Part shown: positions 53,370-60,222 of the stretch, piece after piece
Position numbering within the stretch: the stretch's first letter is position 1
Layout of the letters: each line of letters begins with the position of its first letter
Assembly: GCA_949289155.1 (NCBI GenBank)
Contig: CASEMX010000004.1
Span: 1-64,000 of the forward strand
Source: an uncultured Parabacteroides sp.
GTDB taxonomy: Bacteria; Bacteroidota; Bacteroidia; Bacteroidales; Tannerellaceae
Direction of reading: 5' to 3'
DNA: 64,000 nt
Program-made: the position numbers and the translations under genes
Notes under the pieces: model-generated
Databases searched by the model: none
The model's input: the letters and a program-made list of their open reading frames with translations, nothing else
Told to the model about the DNA's origin: nothing

Positions 53370-53399
53370 CAAAGATAGGGATTTAAATTGAATATCAAA
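53370..53399 (-). promoter_or_regulatory. Promoter of the 33-residue ORF
   Basis: Minus strand TTTG (53396-53399), 18 bases, then TATCTTTG (53370-53377), an exact -7 box 23 bases before ATG 53347. Confidence 0.6.
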
Positions 53400-53419
53400 A
53401 ATTTTTGATGTTCTTTTTG

Positions 53420-54146
53420 CTTGACCAAAAAGAACCAAAAAGTCAAGGCTGCGCCTGCTTCGCTACTCACTCCCTTCATTCCGCTGTTCGCGTTGCAAAC
53501 TCGCGCTTCGCGCTCAAACAAGCGACGCTCTCGGTCGCTCCATTCCGGTCGTTCGCTTTACGCTCACCAGCCGAGGCCAAATCTAATAGCTCCCCTGCCT
53601 CTTAGGGGAGCTGCCCGGAGGGCTGAGGGGTAATCTCGCTCTCGCCTTCGGCATCGGGTTTCGAAAGCCGGTGAAACCGGCTAACTATGCTTAACCGGCT
53701 GCGCGAGGCAATGCCGAGCCTGCGGTATAAGGCGGTACATATATCGGGCCTCGAAGAGGTCCAACCGGACAATTCGACCTCTTCGAGGCCGTATCTTGAA
53801 GCAATTACTTCAGCCGCAGGCTCGCGCCGCTCGCCCGCGGTTAAGCATCATTGGACGGCTCCGCCGCCCTACATATATTATATACTCCCATAAATTGAAA
53901 GAAAGGAGCCTCGATGCCGAAGGCGAGAGAAAGATTACCCCTCAGCCCTCCGGGCAGCTCCCCTAAGAGGCAGGGGAGCTATTAAATTGGCCTCGGCTGG
54001 TGAGCGTAAAGCGAACGACTGGAATGGAGCGGCAGGAAGCTCGGCTGTTTGAGCGCGAAGCGCGAGTTTGCAACGCGAACAGCGGAATGCAGGGAGTGAG
54101 TAGCGAAGCAGGCGCAGCCTTGATTTTTTGGTTCTTTTTGGTCAAG
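53420..54146. repeat. Large foldback (inverted-repeat) element
   Basis: Arms of about 235 bp, 53420-53656 and 53912-54146, are inverted copies with few differences. Outer ends read CTTGACCAAAAAGAACC and its complement, inner ends GCCTTCGGCATCG and its complement. The 255-bp centre also has nested dyads: CTATGCTTAACCGGCTGCGC against a GCGGTTAAGCAT arm, and GGCCTCGAAGAGGTC against GACCTCTTCGAGGCC. The open frames inside are mirror copies without protein character. No transposase is present. The region 54147-54271 to the next gene holds nothing clear. Confidence 0.9.
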
Positions 54147-54271
54147 CCAGAAAGTAGGGTCCTTTTGCAATAAGGCAAAAGAAAATTTGCGAATTGATGA
54201 AATTAGTCGTTATTTTGCAAAACAAGAACGTACAGGACCTTGTTTATTAATCATTATCAAGAATAATTTGC

Positions 54272-54568
54272 ATGGAGAAAGTCTTAAAGAAGAAATTAAT
54301 TATTTCCAAAAAAGGAAATCGATTCATCTTTTCTGATAAAAATACAGGAAAGCCTCTATTTCATGTAACAGATTCTCCGACCTATGCAGCATTTGATTTG
54401 GACAAACCTATTTTGTCAGGCGTGGGGAGCCTTTTCAATGTAGCGGGGAATTATTATTCTTTTCGGAAGTATTTAGCCAATAATGACGATAGCAAAGCAA
54501 TGGCTTCTGATTGGGAAAAAGTAGGCATGGCTTTCTTGGATGCATTATCTGTTTCTAAAAATAAATAA
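54272..54568 (+). CDS. Hypothetical 98-residue protein
   Basis: Starts MEKVLKKKLIISKKGNRF, then FSDKNTGKPLFHVTDSP. Basic N-terminus, no signal peptide or membrane span, a probable small alpha/beta protein. Family not recognised. AT-richer than nearby genes. It is three bases upstream of the DUF2335 gene, so the two are an operon. It lies directly beside the foldback element, so the pair may be an accessory insertion (inference). Confidence 0.75.
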   Translation: MEKVLKKKLIISKKGNRFIFSDKNTGKPLFHVTDSPTYAAFDLDKPILSGVGSLFNVAGNYYSFRKYLANNDDSKAMASDWEKVGMAFLDALSVSKNK

Positions 54569-54570
54569 CT

Positions 54571-55122
54571 ATGGAAAATGAACAATCAAACGAACAAGAG
54601 GCAAAATTAACTCAGCAAGAGCATACGGTGTTAAACAATTTAAAGGAAGAAGGCATTGAGATTTCCACTAACGACGTTTCGGAAGTTCTTGAATCATTGC
54701 CTGAAGATAAACGCCGTGTCATCGTCGGAGCATTATATGCCGTCGAAGCCTCTTCGTCTTTCAGAGGGCCTTTGCCTCCTCCTGAAATATTAAAGGAATA
54801 CGAAAGCATTTTGCCCGGAGCATCCGAACGTATTTTAACGATGGCCGAAAAACAACAAGACCATAGAATAAGCATAGAAAAAACAATTGTTGACAGACAA
54901 ACCAAACAAAGTGGACACGGACAGACTTGGGGTGGCATTTTAACCATACTGCTTTGTTTCATCACTGTTTTCTTAGGCTATTACGGGCATGATGTCTTAG
55001 CAGGATTCATTGGAACAACAACAATTATTGGATTAGCTACCATTTTTGTTTTGCATAAAGCTCCTCCAAAACCAAACAAAGAGAAAGATGAGGTAAATGA
55101 GGAAGAAACAACGAGCGATTGA
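54571..55122 (+). CDS. DUF2335 family membrane protein
   Basis: 183 residues. An N-terminal soluble region is followed by the DUF2335 signature FRGPLPPPEILKEYESILPG and ERILTMAEKQQDHR, then two C-terminal hydrophobic spans (TILLCFITVFLGYYG and FIGTTTIIGLATIFVL) and a short charged tail. Known only as a predicted membrane protein family, often in accessory regions. Function unknown. Cotranscribed with the 98-residue protein gene. Confidence 0.85.
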   Translation: MENEQSNEQEAKLTQQEHTVLNNLKEEGIEISTNDVSEVLESLPEDKRRVIVGALYAVEASSSFRGPLPPPEILKEYESILPGASERILTMAEKQQDHRISIEKTIVDRQTKQSGHGQTWGGILTILLCFITVFLGYYGHDVLAGFIGTTTIIGLATIFVLHKAPPKPNKEKDEVNEEETTSD

Positions 55123-55208
55123 TGCAAACTTGCCTGACATCGAAGAAATGCAGATAAAAGAGAATTATGATAACTATCTTTTGTCTGCATTTCTTTTATC
55201 ATATAGCC

Positions 55209-55811
55209 TCACTTTCCATTAGCCTCCTCCTCGGTTTTTATCTGTTCCAAGATTTCATTGATTCGGCGTTTGGTGTTCCGGTTATGGATGATTCCGCCAA
55301 TCAGTCCGCATATTCCGCCGATGATTCCGCCGGTCAAGAGGGGCATCCGCATATCGCTTTCTACGAAGCGTAAGGATTCAATGACGAACCATGTGAACCA
55401 GCAGCAGAGGAAGGGGATGCTGAACTTGAGCCAATTGGCATTCGATTGTTTCAGGCGCAGCAGTTTCCAGCTTACTTCCAACAGATTTTTCTCCAACAGG
55501 TCTCTTGGCTGGATGAATTGCTGTTGGTAAAGCATGTATCCGATGGCAATCAAAAAGAATAACGAGGTAACAATCCGGTACGATAACGAAAAGCCGGCCA
55601 TCGAGAATGCCCAATAACAATAGGGGATACCGAACAACGCTACTCCGCCGATGATGAACAAATCCTTTCGGAGCTTTCCTGCCTTCTCGCTCATGGTGCG
55701 GCGTACCAATCGGTCGTTGATAATCTTTTGACGGTCTAATTTCGACTTCAACAAATCCATTTGCTGCTTCATTTCATCCAGTTCCAAGTCTCTATCCAAA
55801 TTCTTTTCCAT
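55209..55811 (-). CDS. Membrane protein paired with an ECF sigma factor
   Basis: 200 residues. An N-terminal coiled-coil-like cytoplasmic region (ELDEMKQQMDLLKSKLDRQ) is followed by about four membrane spans and a basic C-terminal helix. It lies 15 bases downstream of an ECF sigma gene, in the place where anti-sigma factors usually sit. No zinc-binding anti-sigma motif (HxxxCxxC) is visible, so the role as regulator is a positional inference. Family not recognised. Confidence 0.75.
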   Translation of the reverse strand: MEKNLDRDLELDEMKQQMDLLKSKLDRQKIINDRLVRRTMSEKAGKLRKDLFIIGGVALFGIPYCYWAFSMAGFSLSYRIVTSLFFLIAIGYMLYQQQFIQPRDLLEKNLLEVSWKLLRLKQSNANWLKFSIPFLCCWFTWFVIESLRFVESDMRMPLLTGGIIGGICGLIGGIIHNRNTKRRINEILEQIKTEEEANGK

Positions 55812-55826
55812 AATTTCCTGTAGTTT

Positions 55827-56306
55827 TTAATCGTTCGACATATTCTTCAATTCAATCCGGATGCGGAAGAGGCGCACTGAAACATTCTTTGTGCTGATGC
55901 CTACAATCGCCCCGATTTCCTCATAACTGATACCCTCCAGCCAGAGCAATACAATCGCCCGGTCCAAAGGTTTCAGCCGGTGGATGCGCCGGTAGAGTTG
56001 CCGGATTTGTTTCGACTCGTCATCCTTGTCGTGAAACAAATCGATGTCCATGCTCAGCGGGACCGTCTTGTGCCTTTTCTTTTTCCGCTCCGAAGAGATG
56101 CAGGTATTGAAACTGACCTTCCAAATCCACGTGTCGATACCGCTGAGCCTCTTGAACGAGGAGTAGCCTTTCCAGAGATTAATCAGCACCTCTTGGAAAA
56201 GGTCGTTCACCTCGTCCGAATCGTTGGAGAACATAAAGCATACCGTATAAATGGTATTTTTATGCTCCTGAACCATTCTTTCGAAATCTGTCTTTACTGT
56301 GTCCAT
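55827..56306 (-). CDS. ECF-type RNA polymerase sigma factor
   Basis: 159 residues. Sigma-70 region 2 is seen in NDLFQEVLINLWKGYSSF and IDTWIWKVSFNTCISSERKKK, and region 4 in HRLKPLDRAIVLLWLEGISY followed by EEIGAIVGISTKNVSVRLFRIR (helix-turn-helix). No region 1.1 or 3, as expected for ECF sigmas. Probably activated by an envelope signal through the membrane protein encoded just downstream. Target promoters are not evident. The 254-base gap upstream of its start contains only the pepD terminator. Confidence 0.93.
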   Translation of the reverse strand: MDTVKTDFERMVQEHKNTIYTVCFMFSNDSDEVNDLFQEVLINLWKGYSSFKRLSGIDTWIWKVSFNTCISSERKKKRHKTVPLSMDIDLFHDKDDESKQIRQLYRRIHRLKPLDRAIVLLWLEGISYEEIGAIVGISTKNVSVRLFRIRIELKNMSND

Positions 56307-56478
56307 ACATTGTTTGCTTGTTTCTGCACGTTAGACGCCCGGAGGGGTTGGAAAACTACAGGAAAATGAAAAAATTTCCCTTTTCTTTTTTCAAAGGGAA
56401 GGGGAGAGGCTCCGCGAAAATAACCGATATTTCTTCGAATAAAAAGAGAACATTGTGCCAGCAGCGAGAATAGTAAAC

Positions 56479-56535
56479 AAGAAACACGGAGCGATTAATT
56501 TTTAATTGTTAATTATTAATTGCTCCGTGTTTCTT
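56479..56535 (-). terminator. Terminator of pepD
   Basis: AAGAAACACGGAGC (56479-56492) pairs perfectly with GCTCCGTGTTTCTT (56522-56535) across an AT-rich loop, 26 bases downstream of the pepD stop. Confidence 0.75.
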
Positions 56536-56560
56536 ATTTATTCATTCGCTTCTCGCCTCC

Positions 56561-58015
56561 TCAGATTTTCTCCAGCGTACGCTTAATCAGTTCCCACGTA
56601 TGCTGTACGGACGCGATGCGTACCCGTTCGTCGGGCGAGTGCGGATGCTCCAAGTCCGGACCAATCGATATCATGTCCATATCGGGATAGACGCCTTGGA
56701 TGATTCCGCATTCCAGACCGGCGTGCATCACTTTCACTTCCGGTTCTACGCCGAACAGTTCGTGATACGTCTGTTTCATTAAGCCGAGAATCGGCGAATC
56801 TATATTGGGTTGCCAGCCGTTGTAGCCGCCCGTCTCTTCCACCTTTGCGCCCGCCATGGCAAAGATGCTCTCCAGACTGGAGCAGAGCGCGTCTTTCCGG
56901 CTTTCGGATGAGCTGCGAATCAGCAGCTTTATCTCTATCAATTCGTTCGACGTCTTGACGATGGCGAGGTTCGACGAGGATTCGACCGTGCCGGGAAAGT
57001 CGTGGAGCATCGTAATCACTCCGTTCTGGCATCCTTCGATGGCATTAATCAAATCATCCTGTATCTCTTCGGGGATTAATGTTGCCGGCAGTTCTGCCAT
57101 TTCAGCCGAGAAGCAGATATTGTCCTCGATTCCGGCATATTCCTCGCGGTACATGTCCTGATAATCCGAAACCAGCTCCCACAACGCCTCGACATTGTCG
57201 CCCGGAATCGTGACCACTGCCTCCGCTTCGCGCGGGATGGCGTTCCGCAAGTTTCCGCCCTCCACTGCCGAGAGGCGGGCGCCATAATCGCAGACTGCCT
57301 CTTTCAGGAAGCGGAACATCAGTTTGTTGGCATTGGCGCGTCCCAGATGGATATCCACGCCCGAATGTCCGCCCTTCAATCCCGTCAGGCGCAGCCGTAC
57401 TGCCACGTCCCCTTCCGGGATATAGGTATCTTCTTTAAATTGGAACGTGACGTTCATATCCGCACCTCCTGCGCAACCCACGAACAGCTCTCCCTCTTTT
57501 TCCGAATCGCAATTCAGCAGGATATCCCCTTTCAGGAAGCCGGGCTTCAGGCTGAACGCACCGTCCATCCCTTCCTCTTCATCAATCGTAAACAATGCCT
57601 CGACGGGACCATGCTCCAGCGAATTATCTGCCAGCACCGCCATCGCCAATGCCGCGCCGATGCCATTGTCCGCGCCCAGCGTCGTCTCGCGCGCCTTTAC
57701 CCATTCCCCGTCGATATACGCGTCAATCGGGTCAGTCAGGAAATCATGTTTCACGGAAGAATTCTTTTGGGGGACCATATCCAGATGCGCCTGCAGCGTC
57801 ACCGTCTTGCGGTTCTCCCTGCCCGGCGTCGCCGGCTTCCGGATTAATACATTTCCGGCTGCGTCCTGCCGGGTTTCCAATCCCAAGTTCTTACCGAACT
57901 CGGTTACAAAACGTGCCACCGCAGCTGTATGTCCTGTCGGACGCGGAATTTGGGTTAGTTCATAAAAATAGTTCCACACCGCTTGCGGCAATAGATTTTT
58001 GATTTCAGCTGACAT
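56561..58015 (-). CDS. pepD: PepD, aminoacyl-histidine dipeptidase (M20C)
   Basis: 484 residues, cytosolic zinc dipeptidase cleaving Xaa-His and related dipeptides. The metal site is seen in LQAHLDMVPQK (His and catalytic Asp), ADNGIGAA, the catalytic-base motif DEEEGMDGAF, and C-terminal MHAGLECGI. The inserted lid domain carries GGHSGVDIHLGRANANK. Length and order match PepD. Start is the ATG at 58015. Monocistronic between its terminator and array F. Confidence 0.95.
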   Translation of the reverse strand: MSAEIKNLLPQAVWNYFYELTQIPRPTGHTAAVARFVTEFGKNLGLETRQDAAGNVLIRKPATPGRENRKTVTLQAHLDMVPQKNSSVKHDFLTDPIDAYIDGEWVKARETTLGADNGIGAALAMAVLADNSLEHGPVEALFTIDEEEGMDGAFSLKPGFLKGDILLNCDSEKEGELFVGCAGGADMNVTFQFKEDTYIPEGDVAVRLRLTGLKGGHSGVDIHLGRANANKLMFRFLKEAVCDYGARLSAVEGGNLRNAIPREAEAVVTIPGDNVEALWELVSDYQDMYREEYAGIEDNICFSAEMAELPATLIPEEIQDDLINAIEGCQNGVITMLHDFPGTVESSSNLAIVKTSNELIEIKLLIRSSSESRKDALCSSLESIFAMAGAKVEETGGYNGWQPNIDSPILGLMKQTYHELFGVEPEVKVMHAGLECGIIQGVYPDMDMISIGPDLEHPHSPDERVRIASVQHTWELIKRTLEKI

Positions 58016-58076
58016 AATTTCTTCTATTAAATGGTTGTTTTATGGCAAAAATGAAGCATAACGGACCAAAAACGGA

Positions 58077-58290
58077 GCTGGAAAGTCTCTCCCGCGCGCC
58101 GGAGACGTTTTCCCAAAGCTGGAAAGTCTCTCCCGCGCGCCGGAGACATTTTTCCCAAAGCTGGAAAGTCTCTCCTGCGCGCCGGGGACGTTTTCCCAAA
58201 GCTGGAAAGTCTCTCCCGCGCGCCGGAGACGTTTTCCCAAGGCTGGAAAGTCTCTCCCGCGCGAGCCCGGCAAGGTTTCCAGAGCCGTTT
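58077..58290. repeat. Array F: five near-identical 41-42-bp units
   Basis: Units starting GCTGGAAAGTCTCTCCCGCG begin at 58077, 58118, 58160, 58201 and 58242 (steps 41, 42, 41, 41). Each contains an imperfect 22-bp palindrome, GTCTC...GAGAC with a GCGCGC centre, then CGTTTTCCCAAA. These are the most uniform units of the five 41-bp arrays. The last unit diverges and, with TTTCCAGAGCC then GTTTTT, makes a terminator-like hairpin on the plus strand (58241-58292). It lies between the flippase and pepD genes, both minus strand. Confidence 0.95.
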
Positions 58291-58310
58291 TTATGTCATT
58301 TATACTCATT

Positions 58311-59303
58311 TTATTGCTTATTCCTATTCAAAATGGGCAACGCCGCCACGCCGAACAGACCGCAAAGCCCGGTCCACACCGTCTGCACCGTATGCACCAC
58401 CAACGCGAATGCCGCCGCATCGTTCTCGTTCACGCCGAAACAGGCCAAAGTCGAAATCACCATGAAATGCCACGGACCTATCCCGCCCTGCACCGGGACT
58501 GCCACGCCGATGCTGCTCATGGTAAACGCAATCAGTCCGACCGACACACCCAAGTCGCGCGTGAAGTCGAAAGCATAGAAGGTTATATAAAAATAGAGAA
58601 AATAACCCAGCCAGATAAGCAGCGTCTGCAACAGGAACAGGCCTTTGCGCTCCATAATCCAGACACTCTTGATTCCGGTCCACACGTTCTGCAACATGCC
58701 CTTCGCTTTCTGAACCAGCGTAAAATTACTCAAATATTTAAATACGAACCAAACAGCGGCAATAAAAAATACGGCGATGGCATAAATCCAGATGGAATTG
58801 AACATCGAACGGAAGCCCTCAATCAATTCCGGGTTCTTATGGAAGAAGTCGAGAAAGAAATCGATGTGGAACATGACGATGGAGAGCGTGATGAGTCCGA
58901 CCATGATGGTATCGCTCACGCGGTCAATCAGCAATGTCCCCAAAAGCTTGGTAAACGAGATATTGTCATATTTGGTCACCATCCCGCAGCGCCAGACCTC
59001 GCCGACACGGGGCAGCACCAGATTGACGGCATAATTGCCCAGCACGGCATAAACGGCATTGCGCATCCGGAATTTCTCGCCCAACGAGCGAATCAGCAAT
59101 CCCCACCGGAAACCGCGCACGACGTTCGCCCCCAAACCGAAAAGCAACGAGAAAAGGATGATTTTATAATCGACGCCGCTCTTTATCACCCGCCAGATTT
59201 CGGTAATATCCATATTGCGGTAGAGGAACCAGAGCAGCAAACAGCCTAAAGCTAGAGGAAGAAATATCTTGATAATTGTGCGAAATACACTTTTTAAATC
59301 CAT
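58311..59303 (-). CDS. YbhN/LPG-synthase-like flippase-domain membrane protein
   Basis: 330 residues with about eight membrane spans. Motifs GANVVRGFRWGLLIRSLGEK, GNYAVNLVLPRVGEVWRCGMV and LLIDRVSDTIMV are the signatures of the lysylphosphatidylglycerol synthase transmembrane (UPF0104) family. It lacks the C-terminal synthetase domain of MprF, so it is a membrane-only member, possibly moving a lipid or polyprenyl-linked substrate. Divergent from ksgA. It ends 20 bases from array F. Confidence 0.9.
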   Translation of the reverse strand: MDLKSVFRTIIKIFLPLALGCLLLWFLYRNMDITEIWRVIKSGVDYKIILFSLLFGLGANVVRGFRWGLLIRSLGEKFRMRNAVYAVLGNYAVNLVLPRVGEVWRCGMVTKYDNISFTKLLGTLLIDRVSDTIMVGLITLSIVMFHIDFFLDFFHKNPELIEGFRSMFNSIWIYAIAVFFIAAVWFVFKYLSNFTLVQKAKGMLQNVWTGIKSVWIMERKGLFLLQTLLIWLGYFLYFYITFYAFDFTRDLGVSVGLIAFTMSSIGVAVPVQGGIGPWHFMVISTLACFGVNENDAAAFALVVHTVQTVWTGLCGLFGVAALPILNRNKQ

Positions 59304-59332
59304 CGGACGCTAATAGTTTGTTAATTTATTCC

Positions 59333-59340
59333 TACTTTTG
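59333..59340 (+). promoter_or_regulatory. -7 box of ksgA
   Basis: TACTTTTG, an exact TAnnTTTG box, 57 bases before ATG 59398. Confidence 0.5.
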
Positions 59341-59347
59341 TGTCGGG

Positions 59348-59355
59348 CAAAGATA
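59348..59355 (-). promoter_or_regulatory. -7 box of the flippase gene
   Basis: CAAAGATA on plus is TATCTTTG on minus, 44 bases before the ATG at 59303. It lies eight bases from the divergent ksgA box, so the two promoters overlap. Confidence 0.5.
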
Positions 59356-59397
59356 AGCATATTATTTTAATATAAACCTATTACGTAAAAGAAGTGA

Positions 59398-60183
59398 ATG
59401 AGATTAGTTAAACCGAAAAAAGCATTAGGGCAACATTTCCTGAAAGATTTGCAAATAGCCCAGCGGATTGCGAATACATTGGCAGACTATAAAGGGACCC
59501 CCGTTTTGGAAATCGGTCCGGGAATGGGCGTATTGACCCAGTTCTTGCTGGAGGAGGGACATGACCTGAAAGTAGTGGAGCTGGACAGTGAATCGGTAGC
59601 CTATCTGGAGCAAAACTTCCCCGACCTGAAAGGCCGCATCATCGCCCAAGACTTTTTGAAGCTGGATTTGTCGCAGTTGTATCCGGACCGTTTCTGTGTC
59701 ATCGGAAATTATCCCTACAATATCTCCAGCCAAATATTCTTCAAGGTATTGGACTACAAAGAGCAAATCCCATGCTGTTCGGGCATGATTCAGAAGGAGG
59801 TGGCAGAGCGCTTGGCCTCGGCTCCGGGAAGCAAGGCATACGGTATCATCTCCGTATTGCTGCAGGCATGGTACGACATCGAATATCTCTTCACCGTCAG
59901 CGAACAGGTATTCAATCCGCCGCCCAAAGTGAAAAGCGCGGTAATCCGCATGACCCGCAACAGCCGCACCGAATTAGGCTGCGATGAAAAGCTGTTCAAG
60001 ACCGTTGTCAAAACAACCTTCAACCAGCGGCGCAAGACGTTACGGAATTCCATCAAGCCGATACTGGGGAAAGATTTCCCGGATTACCATCTCCCCATCT
60101 TCGACAAACGCCCGGAGCAACTTTCGGTCGAACAATTTATCGAGCTGACGAAATTGGTGAGCCGCTATATAATAAAGGAATAA
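59398..60183 (+). CDS. rsmA: RsmA (KsgA), 16S rRNA dimethyladenosine transferase
   Basis: 261 residues. Dimethylates A1518 and A1519 of 16S rRNA. N-terminal KKALGQHFL, SAM site LEIGPGMGVLT, acidic loop VVELDSESVAYLE, and catalytic NYPYNISSQIFFK. The C-terminal small domain with TFNQRRKTLRNS is complete. First of a plus-strand series ksgA, an EptA-like gene, mgtE and aroB. Confidence 0.97.
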   Translation: MRLVKPKKALGQHFLKDLQIAQRIANTLADYKGTPVLEIGPGMGVLTQFLLEEGHDLKVVELDSESVAYLEQNFPDLKGRIIAQDFLKLDLSQLYPDRFCVIGNYPYNISSQIFFKVLDYKEQIPCCSGMIQKEVAERLASAPGSKAYGIISVLLQAWYDIEYLFTVSEQVFNPPPKVKSAVIRMTRNSRTELGCDEKLFKTVVKTTFNQRRKTLRNSIKPILGKDFPDYHLPIFDKRPEQLSVEQFIELTKLVSRYIIKE

Positions 60184-60222
60184 AAAGACAAGCGCAGACG
60201 AACAAGAGCAACGTAGAATAAA

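Noticed and set aside
53405-54178. Short frames within the foldback element, with similar peptides on both arms
   Set aside because: They are the same DNA read from the two inverted arms; peptides are Arg/Ser-rich and have no start signals.
58293-59249. 318-codon plus-strand frame opposite the flippase gene
   Set aside because: It is the complement of a clear UPF0104 membrane protein and reads as an unstructured Gln/His-rich sequence.
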